The notes: generated from the letters alone by a model not told the origin. Shown: positions 28,238-37,294, counted from the first letter of the stretch. The stretch is DNA of 56,096 bases from Candidatus Companilactobacillus pullicola (GCA_019116025.1 DXCM01000017.1:1-56096); one strand, 5' to 3'. Program-made: numbers and translations.

Positions 28238-29248
28238 ATGGATTATCGTAAATTGGGTAACACAGGATTAGATGTTTCACGAATATGTTTAGGAACTATG
28301 GGCTTTGGACGTCCAGAAACAGGGGTTTTCCCTTGGGCTGTCGACTATGATAAAAGTGAACAAGTGGTTAAAAGGGCTTTAGATTTAGGCATTAATTTCT
28401 TTGATACAGCCAATATTTATTCTTATGGTGACAGTGAGGAGTTCTTAGGGAAAGCACTGAAAAAGTATGCCAACCGTGATGAAGTGGTAGTCGCAACGAA
28501 GGTTTTCTTCAGTCAATCCGATAAACCAAATCAACATGGATTATCACGCAAAGCTATCATGACTCAGATCGATAAGAGTTTGAAACGTTTAGATATGGAT
28601 TATGTCGATCTATATATCATTCATCGTTGGGACTACAACACACCAATTGAAGAAACGATGGAAGCCTTGCATGACGTAGTTAAATCAGGCAAAGCTAGAT
28701 ATATTGGGGCTTCAGCGATGTACTCTTGGCAATTTGAACGTGCTCAAGCTATTGCTAGAGAACACAATTGGACCGAATTCGTTTCGATGCAAGATCATTT
28801 GAATCTTTTGTACCGTGAGGAAGAACGAGAAATGTTGCCACTCTGTGAAGATGAAAATATTGCGGTAACTCCTTATAGTCCACTAGCTTCAGGACATTTA
28901 ACACGTCCAACTTGGAATGGCGAGACCAAACGTGCCCAAACGGATAAGGTGGCCGAAAGCAAATACGACAATGCTGAACAAAATGATATGGAAATTGTTA
29001 AACGAGTTTCAGAAGTGGCTGCCAAACATCACGTCACAATGGCACAAGTTGCGATTGCTTGGTTATTGCAAAAGAAGCAAGTCGTTGCTCCAATCATTGG
29101 GGCAACTAATCCAGATCACTTGGCAAGTTCTGTTGATGCTTTGAAAGTGAAGCTAGATAATGAAGATGTGAAATATATGGAAGAACCATACTTGCCACAT
29201 AAGTTAGTCGGTGCTTTTACTAAGGAAGAGAATGACTTTACTCGTTAG
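28238..29248 (+). CDS. Aldo/keto reductase 2
   Basis: A second, clearly different family member (336 residues). It has DLGINFFDTANIYSYGDSEE (catalytic Asp and Tyr), VVVATKVFF (Lys), DLYIIHRWDYNTPIEE (His) and a late NADP motif APIIGATNPDHLAS. It begins MDYRKLGNTGLDVSRICLGTM, typical of the YajO/Tas-like subgroup. AAAGGAG precedes the start. It is 36 nt after the first reductase and part of the same operon. Confidence 0.9.
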   Translation: MDYRKLGNTGLDVSRICLGTMGFGRPETGVFPWAVDYDKSEQVVKRALDLGINFFDTANIYSYGDSEEFLGKALKKYANRDEVVVATKVFFSQSDKPNQHGLSRKAIMTQIDKSLKRLDMDYVDLYIIHRWDYNTPIEETMEALHDVVKSGKARYIGASAMYSWQFERAQAIAREHNWTEFVSMQDHLNLLYREEEREMLPLCEDENIAVTPYSPLASGHLTRPTWNGETKRAQTDKVAESKYDNAEQNDMEIVKRVSEVAAKHHVTMAQVAIAWLLQKKQVVAPIIGATNPDHLASSVDALKVKLDNEDVKYMEEPYLPHKLVGAFTKEENDFTR

Positions 29249-29266
29249 TAATAGATGGAGGAAATA

Positions 29267-30178
29267 ATGAATCAAAAATTAGATGTTTTTGCACACGTTT
29301 TGCCAATCAATCTGTTAAAAAATATTAAGCAAGATGTCCCCAGTATTATTGAGGACAATCTTTTTTTACAAATTCCTTCTTTAACTGATTTAGAGTTACG
29401 TCATCAAAACTTTCCACAGGATGTTAAACAAATTATTTCAAATGTTAACTTGAATCCAGAAGACTATTTTGATGCCGAAAAATCTGCTCAAATGTGTTGG
29501 GATGCTAATGAAGAGATGTTACAGCTCCAAAAAGATAATGCTGATATTTTTGAATCAGTTGTAGCGATGATACCTATGAATAACTTGGATGAGTCGATTA
29601 AAATTATTCGTGAAGTATCTCAAAATCCGTCTTTAATAGGAATTCAGGTTTTCACGAGAGCTTTAGGAAAGTCGATTGCTGATCCAGAATTTGAAGAAGT
29701 ATTTAAAACAGCCGCGGAGTCGAAGGTACCAATTTGGTTACATCCAGTGTTTGACGAAAGGAAACCAGATAATAATTTAACTTTTAGTTGGGAATATGAG
29801 TTGACTCAGGTAATGTATCAAATTGTGACAGCCGATTATTTTGAAAAGTATCCAGATTTAAAGATAATCGTCCATCATGCTGGAGCAATGGTGCCATTTT
29901 TTGCCGGTCGTATCAAATACACCTTACCTAAGTATTATGAGGACTTTAAGAAGTTTTACGTTGATACAGCGATTCTAGGTAATCCCAAAGCACTGGAATT
30001 AACGATGGATTTCTATGGTACAGATCATTTAGTTTTCGGGACAGATGCACCCTTTGCAGTGATGCCTAACGGAGCCACTAAGGAAATCACTCAAGCAATT
30101 GATGAAATGGATATTTCTGATACTCAAAGAAACGCTATTTATCACAATAATTTTATTAATTTATTGAAGGAGAAATAA
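29267..30178 (+). CDS. Amidohydrolase family protein (ACMSD-like)
   Basis: This 303-residue TIM-barrel amidohydrolase of the Amidohydro_2 type has DVFAHVLP near the start (single metal His), PIWLHPVF, KIIVHHAGAMVPFFAGR and LVFGTDAPF, which give the usual metal and catalytic residues. Members decarboxylate or hydrolyse aromatic or cyclic acids; the reaction here is unknown. The start is ATG 29267 because the ATG at 29255 overlaps the GGAGGA ribosome site. It is co-transcribed with the two reductases. Confidence 0.82.
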   Translation: MNQKLDVFAHVLPINLLKNIKQDVPSIIEDNLFLQIPSLTDLELRHQNFPQDVKQIISNVNLNPEDYFDAEKSAQMCWDANEEMLQLQKDNADIFESVVAMIPMNNLDESIKIIREVSQNPSLIGIQVFTRALGKSIADPEFEEVFKTAAESKVPIWLHPVFDERKPDNNLTFSWEYELTQVMYQIVTADYFEKYPDLKIIVHHAGAMVPFFAGRIKYTLPKYYEDFKKFYVDTAILGNPKALELTMDFYGTDHLVFGTDAPFAVMPNGATKEITQAIDEMDISDTQRNAIYHNNFINLLKEK

Positions 30179-30179
30179 G

Positions 30180-30752
30180 ATGACTAAAAAACTTTATTTA
30201 ATGCGCCATGGACAGACTCAGTTCAATAAATTGCATAAGATTCAAGGAGCTTGTGATTCACCGTTGACGCAAAAGGGAATTGATGATGCCAAAAAGGTTG
30301 GACAGTATTTTAAAGAACATCAATTAATATTTGATCATGCCTATTCATCGACTCAGGAACGGGCTTCTGATACGTTGGAATTGGTAACTGATCAGCCATA
30401 TCAACGTCTGAAAGGTTTAAAGGAATGGAACTTTGGTGTTTTTGAGGGCGAAAGTGAAAATCTTAATCCTAAACCTGACGTTAAGGCGGGATCATATGGC
30501 GATTTCTTTGTACCTTACGAAGGTGAAGCTGCTAGCGAAGTTCAAGAAAGAATTAATCAGACTCTAACCGAGATCATGAGGCAAGCAAAGGATAATGAAA
30601 AAGTCTTAGCTGTCAGTCATGGTGGCGCAATTCACATGTTTGCTTTGAAGTGGATCACAGAAAGACTGCCACATATCACCAATTGTTCAGTAATTGAATT
30701 TGAATATGATCAAGGTATTTTTAAATATCAAAAAACGATTGAAGTGAATTAG
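30180..30752 (+). CDS. Histidine phosphatase family protein, tandem copy 1
   Basis: This phosphoglycerate-mutase-like phosphatase of 190 residues carries the phospho-His motif LYLMRHGQTQFN at the start, the second Arg in AYSSTQERASDTLEL, Glu in LKEWNFGVFEGE, and the late His in LAVSHGGAIH. It starts 1 nt after the amidohydrolase stop, following AAGGAGA. The substrate may be a sugar phosphate or another phosphomonoester; the sequence does not decide. Confidence 0.9.
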   Translation: MTKKLYLMRHGQTQFNKLHKIQGACDSPLTQKGIDDAKKVGQYFKEHQLIFDHAYSSTQERASDTLELVTDQPYQRLKGLKEWNFGVFEGESENLNPKPDVKAGSYGDFFVPYEGEAASEVQERINQTLTEIMRQAKDNEKVLAVSHGGAIHMFALKWITERLPHITNCSVIEFEYDQGIFKYQKTIEVN

Positions 30753-30753
30753 A

Positions 30754-31338
30754 ATGGTTAAAACTTTATATTTAATGCGTCACGGACAGACACAATTCAA
30801 TGCTCTAGGCAAAATCCAAGGTGTTTGTGACTCACCGTTAACGCAAAAGGGAATTGCCGATGCTAAAAAGGTAGGGCAGTATTTTAAAGATAATCAAATA
30901 GAGTTCGATCACGCCTATTCGTCAACACAAGAGCGGGCCTCTGATACTTTGGAATTAGTAACTGATCAACCATATCAACGACTAAAAGGATTAAAAGAAT
31001 GGAATTTTGGATTGTTTGAAGGTGAGAATCAACGCCTCAATCCTAAATACGACCCTAAAATTGGTTCAGTTGGAGATGCCTTTGTTCCATATGGTGGCGA
31101 TTCAGCTGATGACGTTCAAGCACGAATGGTAAAGACTTTGACTGATATTATGAGTCGTGAAGATAATCAACAAGTTTTAGTTGTAGGACATGGGGCTTCA
31201 ATTTATCTATTCTTGAAAAATTGGATTCCGTTAGAAGAAATTGTTAAGCATGTTGAGATGAAGAACTGTTCAGTTTTGAAATTTGAATTTGCGGATAATA
31301 AATTCAAATATCTTAAAACGATTAATGTTGTAGAATAA
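30754..31338 (+). CDS. Histidine phosphatase family protein, tandem copy 2
   Basis: A 194-residue paralogue of the preceding gene: LYLMRHGQTQFNALGKIQG, the same SSTQERASDTLELVTDQPY block, and LVVGHGASIYLF for the second His. It starts 1 nt after the first copy's stop and has no obvious ribosome site of its own (the region is GAAGTGAATTAG), so translation is probably coupled. The C-terminal third differs from copy 1. Confidence 0.9.
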   Translation: MVKTLYLMRHGQTQFNALGKIQGVCDSPLTQKGIADAKKVGQYFKDNQIEFDHAYSSTQERASDTLELVTDQPYQRLKGLKEWNFGLFEGENQRLNPKYDPKIGSVGDAFVPYGGDSADDVQARMVKTLTDIMSREDNQQVLVVGHGASIYLFLKNWIPLEEIVKHVEMKNCSVLKFEFADNKFKYLKTINVVE

Positions 31339-31376
31339 ATTTTTCAAACTTTCGACCTAAATTTGTAGTCCCAAAA

Positions 31377-31405
31377 TTGAAAATCACGTATCCTAGGCGT
31401 ATATC
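31377..31405 (+). promoter_or_regulatory. Possible promoter of the third phosphatase gene
   Basis: TTGAAA (31377-31382), a 17-nt spacer, and TATATC (31400-31405), within the 90-nt gap between copies 2 and 3. Confidence 0.5.
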
Positions 31406-31428
31406 AGATTTAGGGAGAAAATTTAAGA

Positions 31429-32004
31429 ATGAAGACATTGTATTTAATGCGTCATGGTCAAACTTTATTTAACAAATTAGAAAAAACTCAAGGAGCATGC
31501 GATTCACCACTAACTGATGCGGGAATTGCTGATGCCAAAGCTACAGGTCAATTCTTTAAAGAACAAGGTTTATACTTTGATAGGTACTTTTCATCAACAC
31601 AAGAACGTGCTTCCGATACTTTGGAGTTGGTAACCGATCAACCTTATCAACGAATGAAGGGCATCAAAGAATGGGACTTCGGTATTTTCGAAGGTGAGAG
31701 TGAAATGCTTTTGCCAAAGACTTATTATACTGATGGCTCTTATGGAGATTATTTCGTGGAATTTGGTGGCGAGTCAGCGACAGAATTTCAAAAACGTGTC
31801 ATTAAAACTCTGAAAGAAATAATGTCACAACTTTTAGATGATCAAAATACTTTGGTTGTTTGTCATGGAGCAGTGATGTTGATGTTCATGCAGTCACTTT
31901 TATCAATGGAAGAAATTGCTAAAGAAATCAGTTTTCATAACTGTGCCGTTTTGAAATTAACGTTTGATGACGATAAGTTTGAGTTTATCGAACAAGTGAA
32001 ATAA
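31429..32004 (+). CDS. Histidine phosphatase family protein, tandem copy 3
   Basis: A 191-residue third paralogue: LYLMRHGQTLFNKLEKTQG, SSTQERASDTLELVTDQPY, KEWDFGIFEGE and LVVCHGAVMLMF. It has its own site (AGGGAGA) and possibly its own promoter. The three copies keep the catalytic residues but differ in the region after FEGE, which lines the substrate pocket, so they may act on different substrates. A type B repeat begins 32 nt after the stop. Confidence 0.9.
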   Translation: MKTLYLMRHGQTLFNKLEKTQGACDSPLTDAGIADAKATGQFFKEQGLYFDRYFSSTQERASDTLELVTDQPYQRMKGIKEWDFGIFEGESEMLLPKTYYTDGSYGDYFVEFGGESATEFQKRVIKTLKEIMSQLLDDQNTLVVCHGAVMLMFMQSLLSMEEIAKEISFHNCAVLKLTFDDDKFEFIEQVK

Positions 32005-32035
32005 CTGCTGTCAATTCGGGTGTGGTGTGAAATTG

Positions 32036-32208
32036 CCGTCCTCCGCAAAAACTGGGAATGCATTGGAACGCTATGGACACGATTTGAAGCTAATTATTTT
32101 ACACTTTGTGCAAAATAATGGATCTTCAAAGTCGGTCTCATTGTAACTGGCAAAGCCAGTAACAATGATTTCATAGCTGAATGTATTCCCAGTTTTTGTT
32201 CCGGACTA
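32036..32208 (+). repeat. Family A/B structured repeat, type B
   Basis: It starts CCGTCCTCCGC and ends CCGGACT. Outer arms are AAAAACTGGGAATGC and GTATTCCCAGTTTTT. P2 is GCTATG/CATAGC, the AT hairpin is ATTTTACAC/GTGCAAAAT, and the last hairpin is CATTGTAACTGGC/GCCAGTAACAATG. The conserved flank continues about 80 nt past the right end. Confidence 0.9.
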
Positions 32209-32402
32209 AAGAGTACTTCTGTTGTTTGTTTTGAGATAAAATATTTAATCTTGTATTTTTTCTATTTTAAGAATGGCTTTTAAAACAAAAAAATATCCGT
32301 ATAACCAACATATATTGGTGGAATTAGAATTAATTTTTAAAATGAATGATAGTAGATTAATATGGTGATTTCTGTCCTAGCTAAACTCAAATAAGAATAC
32401 AA

Positions 32403-32440
32403 AAAAGCAGCCAGATTATAATATAGTGGCTGCTTTTTGT
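32403..32440. terminator. Two-way terminator
   Basis: AAAAGCAGCCA pairs with TGGCTGCTTTT. The stem is A-rich on the left and T-rich on the right and ends transcripts from both the phosphatase side and the 66-residue membrane protein side. Confidence 0.85.
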
Positions 32441-32507
32441 AATGTTTGTAACTCAATCTTATTTTCTGGAATCTACAAGAATTCAAGTTATCCTGTCTCA
32501 ATTCAAA

Positions 32508-32708
32508 CTATTTTTTCAAGAAAGCAAGTACGTTTTTCTTATCTGGTTTCATTCTTCCTGCTACGAATGAAATTATAACTGCAATAAGAGAGAACAAGAA
32601 TTCCCATACTGACCATTTAAAAACTAGTGTTAAAACTAACATAATAATAGCTGCAATCAACAAGATTCCATCTCTAGGACCTAATTTCAAATATGGATAC
32701 ATCATCAT
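32508..32708 (-). CDS. Small two-helix membrane protein
   Basis: The 66-residue protein has two hydrophobic segments (about 15-32 and 35-50) and a basic C terminus (GRMKPDKKNVLAFLKK). It starts at one of three consecutive ATGs (32708, 32705, 32702) after GAAGTGA. I do not recognise the family. Upstream lies a ~300-nt structured leader with its own promoter, an unusual investment for so small a gene. Confidence 0.7.
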   Translation of the reverse strand: MMMYPYLKLGPRDGILLIAAIIMLVLTLVFKWSVWEFLFSLIAVIISFVAGRMKPDKKNVLAFLKK

Positions 32709-33016
32709 CAGATGTCACTTCTTTCATTATTTGATAAATATTGAATAATCTCAACCAGGACTTGATTGTGTATGTAGAATTTTTAGGTAGCCTTTTTTCT
32801 TCTAATCGCGGCTTTATCGAAGCCTTGTGACAATTAAGCGCATAGGTTCATGGAACTATACTTAATTGTTTACGAAATTAGGGATACCTCCGAGAGGTAG
32901 CAAGTTGACCAAGTGTAGCGGATGGGAACAGGCAGATTCCGTAAAATCCTGGTAGCTGTACGTTTATCTCTGGTAGGAAGAAGTCTAGGAACAATTCAAA
33001 CATCCATTTAAGTTCT
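32709..33016 (-). ncRNA. Structured RNA or long leader before the small membrane protein
   Basis: This is a block of mixed composition (clearly less AT-rich than its flanks) between a minus-strand promoter and the 66-residue gene. On the minus strand it contains CAGGATT/AATC..CCTG, TACCTC/GAGGTA, a long hairpin ACAATTAAG/CTTAATTGT with inner ATAG/CTAT, and GGCTT/AAGCC. The word CTACCAG occurs twice. No terminator separates it from the gene, so either a riboswitch-like leader or a processed RNA is possible. I cannot match it to 6S, tmRNA, a T-box or a known riboswitch. Confidence 0.5.
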
Positions 33017-33022
33017 AAGAAT

Positions 33023-33051
33023 ATTATAACACCGCTTTCATCTTTTGAAAA
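33023..33051 (-). promoter_or_regulatory. Promoter for the structured leader
   Basis: On the minus strand, perfect TATAAT (33028-33023) is preceded after 16-17 nt by TTTCAA/TTTTCA (around 33051-33045). Predicted start is near 33016. Confidence 0.6.
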
Positions 33052-33091
33052 AATGACTTATTACCAAGCAATGTCACCGTGAAAAGAACAA

Positions 33092-33124
33092 AAAAAATTG
33101 GACCCAAACGGGCCCAATTTTTTT
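33092..33124. terminator. Terminator of the cysteine operon
   Basis: AAATTGGGCCC and its partner GGGTCCAATTT (minus strand) are flanked by A and T runs, directly after the ABC ATPase stop. Confidence 0.88.
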
Positions 33125-33132
33125 AAGGGTTA

Positions 33133-33879
33133 TTATTTTTCTTCACTAAATGTGATACCAGATAGAAAATCTTTAATTCTAGTTGTTGGATGATTGAAGA
33201 ACTCATCTGGAGATCCATCAAAGAGGATATCTCCATCTTCAACGAAGACAATCTTATCAGCAACTGAACGGGCAAAATCCATATTGTGAGTCACAATAAT
33301 CATTGCCTGGCCCATCTTACTTAATTCTTCCAGAATCAAAAGAACTTGTGTCTCTAACTCTGGATCAAGGGCACTGGTTGGTTCGTCTAACAGGATGTAT
33401 TCAGGGTCCATCGCTAAAGCACGGCAGATGGAAATACGTTGTTGTTGACCACCAGATAGTTGGCTAGGGTAACGATCAGCGTACTCAGACAAACCGACTT
33501 GTTCAAGCAATTTGTGGGCACGTTCTTCAGTTTCTTTCTTGGGTCTACCTAAGACCGTCTCCGGAGCAGTGGTGATGTTTTGGAGAACAGTCAAATTAGG
33601 AAAGAGATTCCAATTTTGAAAGACCATACTAGTTTTTTTACGAACATCGAAACTAAGTTTCTTAGAAACAGGTTTGGCATAATCAAGTTGTAAATCAGAG
33701 AAGTTTAAGGTTCCACTCTCTGGTCTAACTAGAAGATCAAGCGATCTTAGAAGTGTTGACTTACCAGAACCAGAAGGTCCTAAGATAACGGTGGTTTTAC
33801 CATCAGGAAAATCAACATTGAGATTCTTAAGAACTTGTTTGCCACCATAAGTTTTGACAATATTCTTTAATGAAATCAT
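33133..33879 (-). CDS. Amino-acid ABC transporter ATP-binding protein
   Basis: The 248-residue ATPase has Walker A LGPSGSGKST (about 33-42), the signature LSGGQQQR, Walker B YILLDEP and the H-loop IIVTHN, of the polar amino-acid (HisP/GlnQ) family. It energises the permease encoded just upstream; the start overlaps that gene's stop (TAATG). Its operon with cysK and a MetA-like gene makes cystine or another sulfur amino acid the most likely substrate (inference from context). Confidence 0.92.
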   Translation of the reverse strand: MISLKNIVKTYGGKQVLKNLNVDFPDGKTTVILGPSGSGKSTLLRSLDLLVRPESGTLNFSDLQLDYAKPVSKKLSFDVRKKTSMVFQNWNLFPNLTVLQNITTAPETVLGRPKKETEERAHKLLEQVGLSEYADRYPSQLSGGQQQRISICRALAMDPEYILLDEPTSALDPELETQVLLILEELSKMGQAMIIVTHNMDFARSVADKIVFVEDGDILFDGSPDEFFNHPTTRIKDFLSGITFSEEK

Positions 33880-34574
33880 TAAGCTTCACTTCCTTTAACG
33901 TATTTTGAAGTTCTACGTTCGAGATAATGTTGCAATAGAGTAAGCAACGTGCAGACAACAGCATACAAGAAAGCAGCTAATGAGTACATTAACAATGGTT
34001 GGAAGTTCTTAGCCGTAATTTGTTGACTGACTTGGAACATTTCCAGAATTGTAATCGAACTAGCCAAAGATGTATCTTTCACTAAGCCAATAAATGAATT
34101 GGATAGTGGTGGTAGGGCAATTCTAACAGCTTGTGGCAACACGATCTTCATTAGTGTTTGTCTAGTCGTAAAGTTCAATGTAAAAGCTGCATCCCATTGA
34201 TCTTGAGGAACTGATAACAAGGCTGAACGAATCGTTTCTGAAGCATAGGCTCCAGTATTCAATGAGAAACCAATTACGGCAGCAATGAATGGTGATAGTT
34301 GAACGCCAGCACTTGGAAGACCAAAGAAGATGATAAATAATTGAACTAACAGAGGAGTGGAACGGAATAACCAAACGTAGAAATCAGCAATCGCACGAAG
34401 TACGAGCCAAGGATATTTGATCATTTTGTTTTCACTCGGTTGGATAAACTTAATCAGAGCTGTTAAAACAGCTAAAATTAGGCCAAAGATAAAGGAAATG
34501 ATGGCCAAGGGAATGGTGTACTGCAACATTGCAGAAATCATTTCCGGTAATGAAGTAACGATAGTGTGCCACAT
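33879..34574 (-). CDS. Amino-acid ABC transporter permease
   Basis: The 231-residue inner-membrane subunit has about five transmembrane segments and the coupling motif region AAFTLNFTTRQTLMKIVLPQAVRIALPPL (EAA loop, about 130-158). It begins MWHTIVTSLPEMISAML after GGGGGTTATC. It works with the adjacent ATPase and lipoprotein; such importers are usually built on a dimer of one permease, consistent with a single permease gene here. Confidence 0.92.
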   Translation of the reverse strand: MWHTIVTSLPEMISAMLQYTIPLAIISFIFGLILAVLTALIKFIQPSENKMIKYPWLVLRAIADFYVWLFRSTPLLVQLFIIFFGLPSAGVQLSPFIAAVIGFSLNTGAYASETIRSALLSVPQDQWDAAFTLNFTTRQTLMKIVLPQAVRIALPPLSNSFIGLVKDTSLASSITILEMFQVSQQITAKNFQPLLMYSLAAFLYAVVCTLLTLLQHYLERRTSKYVKGSEA

Positions 34575-34605
34575 GAAGTGATAACCCCCTTAATGAGTTT
34601 TGAGT

Positions 34606-35388
34606 TTATTTCTTAGTAATATCTTCACCGAAGTACTTGTTTGAAAGTTTCTTCATTGTACCGTCTTTGTATAGGTCTTTGATAGCCTTGTTTACACGGT
34701 TACGTAGGTGAGTTGATTTCTTGTTGTAAATTGGAGCAATTTTTGATGGTTCAAGTTTGTTATCAGGAATGGTGATGTACTTCAAGTCAGTGTTCTTATG
34801 ACTTTGTTTCCAGTATAAGAAGGCTTCCTTAGAGTTAATAGCACCAGCAACACGTCCTTGGTCGATCATTGACATGTCAGTTTGGAAATCAGCAGCAGGA
34901 ACTACTTTAGCGCCAAACTTTTCAGCGTGGTTGTAGTTATCAGTACCAGTACCAGCTGAAATTCTCTTACCTTTAATATCATCTACTGAGTTGATGCCTG
35001 TACCATCTTTAGTGATGATAACTGATTTTGAGTAAATATAAGGTGTTGAGAAGATGTAATGTTTTTCACGTGATGGATTTTCAGCCACGTTGTTCAAAAC
35101 AACATCGAAAGTATTTGAATTTAAACCAGCAATCAATGAATCCCATTTTGTTGGAACAAACTTAGCCTTTAGATCAAGTTTCTTAGCAACGGCTTTACCT
35201 AGGTCAACCTCAAATCCCTTAAGCTTGCCATCGTCACGGTATGAGTAAGGTGCATAAGTACCTTCCAAACCGATTGTTAAAGTACCATCAGTCTTAGTGT
35301 CACTGTTAGCACTTTTATTTGAGCAACCAGTTAATACTAAAACAAAGGCTGCAATCATTGTTAAAATTAAAGCTATACGCTTTTTCAT
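34606..35388 (-). CDS. Amino-acid ABC transporter substrate-binding lipoprotein
   Basis: The 260-residue protein has a lipoprotein signal (lipobox LTGC, Cys22) followed by a family 3 solute-binding domain: LTIGLEGTYAPYSYRDDGKLKGFEVDL at the start and GTGTDNYNH in the hinge. GLEGTYAPY and FEVDLGKAVA are typical of cystine/polar amino-acid binders. GGGGG precedes the start. It is 31 nt before the permease gene. An AGAAAAT/ATTTTCT inverted repeat lies in the gap between cysK and this gene, without a T run. Confidence 0.92.
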   Translation of the reverse strand: MKKRIALILTMIAAFVLVLTGCSNKSANSDTKTDGTLTIGLEGTYAPYSYRDDGKLKGFEVDLGKAVAKKLDLKAKFVPTKWDSLIAGLNSNTFDVVLNNVAENPSREKHYIFSTPYIYSKSVIITKDGTGINSVDDIKGKRISAGTGTDNYNHAEKFGAKVVPAADFQTDMSMIDQGRVAGAINSKEAFLYWKQSHKNTDLKYITIPDNKLEPSKIAPIYNKKSTHLRNRVNKAIKDLYKDGTMKKLSNKYFGEDITKK

Positions 35389-35469
35389 TATTAAAAAATC
35401 CCCCTAATATAGAAAATCACTATTTTCTATTCTCTCATAAAATAAAAATTCTTAAAAAAGATTTGACTC

Positions 35470-36393
35470 CTAAAATTTAAATAAGTCAGTTGAAAGATAT
35501 CTTTCGCCATTATCAGGTGCAACGGTTACGACAGTCTTGCCTTTACCGAGTTTCTTAGCGATTTCAATAGCACCATAGATGTTAGCGCCTGCAGAAATTC
35601 CTGGTAAAAAGCCTTCCTTATGACTTACTTCTTGAGCCATTTTAATAGCTTGATCACTAGTTACTTCTATTATATCTGAGTACGCATCTTTATCGAGCGT
35701 ATCAGGAATGAATCCAGCACTGATACCTTGGATTTTGTGAGCTCCAGTTTTTCCTTCCTTTAATAGAGGAGATTCGGCTGCTTCAAGAGCCCAAACTTTA
35801 ACGTTAGGATATTTCTTAGTTAGAGCATGACTGACACCAGAAAGGGTACCACCAGTACCAACATCAGCAACGAAGCCATCGACCGGAGTATCGCCAAAGG
35901 CATCAACAATTTCTTTACCAGTAGTAGCTTCGTGAATAGCAGGGTTAGCAGGATTTTGGAATTGCATTGGCATGAAATAACCATTTTCCTTGGATAAGTC
36001 AGTAGCTTTTTTGATTGCACCACCCATACCATCTTTACCAGGTGTCAAAATTAATTCCGTTCCGTAACCTTGCATCAATTTACGACGCTCGATACTCATA
36101 GTTTCAGGCATTGTGATGATTAAGTGATAACCCTTAGCAGCAGCAACTAGTGACAAACCGATACCAGTGTTACCAGAGGTTGGTTCAACTAATGTATCGC
36201 CAGGTTTGATCTTGCCAGCTTTTTCGGCAGCTTCGATCATTGAAAGAGCAATTCTATCCTTGATGGAACTACCAGGATTAAAGAATTCCAACTTTACGTA
36301 AACGTCGGCAGCGTCTTCGGGTACAACGTTATTTAATTTAACCAAAGGTGTGTTTCCAATAAGTTCTGTAATATTTTGAGCAATTTTTGTCAT
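35470..36393 (-). CDS. cysK: Cysteine synthase (O-acetylserine sulfhydrylase)
   Basis: The PLP enzyme makes cysteine from O-acetylserine and sulfide. The 307-residue protein has the PLP lysine in [14 protein letters not shown] (about Lys42), the substrate loop [10 protein letters not shown] (about 68-77) and GTGGTLSGV for phosphate binding. AAGGAGAAT precedes the start, 13 nt after the MetA-like gene. Its place between the acyl donor enzyme and a probable cystine importer indicates a cysteine supply operon. Confidence 0.95.
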   Translation of the reverse strand: MTKIAQNITELIGNTPLVKLNNVVPEDAADVYVKLEFFNPGSSIKDRIALSMIEAAEKAGKIKPGDTLVEPTSGNTGIGLSLVAAAKGYHLIITMPETMSIERRKLMQGYGTELILTPGKDGMGGAIKKATDLSKENGYFMPMQFQNPANPAIHEATTGKEIVDAFGDTPVDGFVADVGTGGTLSGVSHALTKKYPNVKVWALEAAESPLLKEGKTGAHKIQGISAGFIPDTLDKDAYSDIIEVTSDQAIKMAQEVSHKEGFLPGISAGANIYGAIEIAKKLGKGKTVVTVAPDNGERYLSTDLFKF

Positions 36394-36406
36394 AATAATA
36401 TTCTCC

Positions 36407-37204
36407 TTAGCAAGTTGTTAGTTTGTATTCTGAAACTGATTGAAGCCAATTGTGATAGAAATTCAGTTGTGTTTGTTTCCAAGCAAAAGTTGGTTTCCTA
36501 TCTAGTGGTGAATAGTAATTCAAAGCTGGAAAAGGTTGTTTTACTTTAGGACTAGCAAGTTCGCGACGGTATTCATTATCCAGACTATCTTTTTGATATT
36601 CTAAATGTGAAAAAACAAAGGTTTGATTTCTGTCTACCGATTCAACTAGGGTTAACAAGCCATTTTCACTGATAGCTTTGATTGTTAAATGTGGGTTATT
36701 CTGAATTTCTTCATGATCCATTTCTGCATAACGAGCATGAGGTGCAGGAAAATTATCACTGATGTTATCCAGATATTTCGAGTCTTTCAAAATTTGGTTT
36801 TGGAAAATTCCAAATACTTTGTGTGGTAAAAGCTTTTTTTGAATGTCATATATACGATTAAGGGCAGCCATGGCGCCCCAACAGACATATAATTGTGGCA
36901 TGTTGATATGATTCAATTGGTCAATTAAATCATTGATTTCGTCAAAGTAGGAAACTTGAGGAAAATCTAATTTTTCAACGGGACTGCCGCTAATGATGAA
37001 GCCATCCAGATTTTTAATTTCGTCTAGATCTAACGGTCTCATATTGTCGGTTATCTCTGGGGATAAAGTACGATCAACATAACGTGTAGCTGAATAATAG
37101 AAGATTAGTTCAACGCTGTCGAGCTTTAAGGCCCTTTGGAAGTTATACATTGTTTCAAGTTTATTCTGCATTAAATTTAAAATCCCAATTTTAATAGGTT
37201 CCAC
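36407..37204 (-). CDS. MetA/HTS-family O-acyltransferase, probable serine or homoserine acetyltransferase
   Basis: The 265-residue protein of the homoserine O-succinyl/acetyltransferase fold has Cys in [11 protein letters not shown] (about 115) as nucleophile, a His in FVFSHLEYQ, and Glu just after. It starts with GTG at 37204 after AAAGGAG. In several lactobacilli the MetA-like gene next to cysK is thought to supply O-acetylserine in place of a classical CysE. The operon here (MetA-like, cysK, importer, cysteine leader peptide) supports that reading over methionine synthesis. It is shorter than E. coli MetA (309 residues). Confidence 0.85.
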   Translation of the reverse strand: MEPIKIGILNLMQNKLETMYNFQRALKLDSVELIFYYSATRYVDRTLSPEITDNMRPLDLDEIKNLDGFIISGSPVEKLDFPQVSYFDEINDLIDQLNHINMPQLYVCWGAMAALNRIYDIQKKLLPHKVFGIFQNQILKDSKYLDNISDNFPAPHARYAEMDHEEIQNNPHLTIKAISENGLLTLVESVDRNQTFVFSHLEYQKDSLDNEYRRELASPKVKQPFPALNYYSPLDRKPTFAWKQTQLNFYHNWLQSVSEYKLTTC

Positions 37205-37232
37205 AAGTATCTCCTTTCTAAGTCAGGCAAAC

Positions 37233-37266
37233 AAAAAAGAGGGGCTGACTAATGTCAACTCCTCTT
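37233..37266 (-). terminator. Attenuator terminator before the cysteine operon
   Basis: On the minus strand AAGAGGAGTTGAC and GTCAGCCCCTCTT pair over 13 positions (one mismatch) around a four-base loop, followed by six Ts. It lies after the cysteine leader peptide and 28 nt before the first structural gene, so it must be bypassed for expression. Confidence 0.88.
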
Positions 37267-37294
37267 GATATTTACAGTTTACACTACTTGTTTA

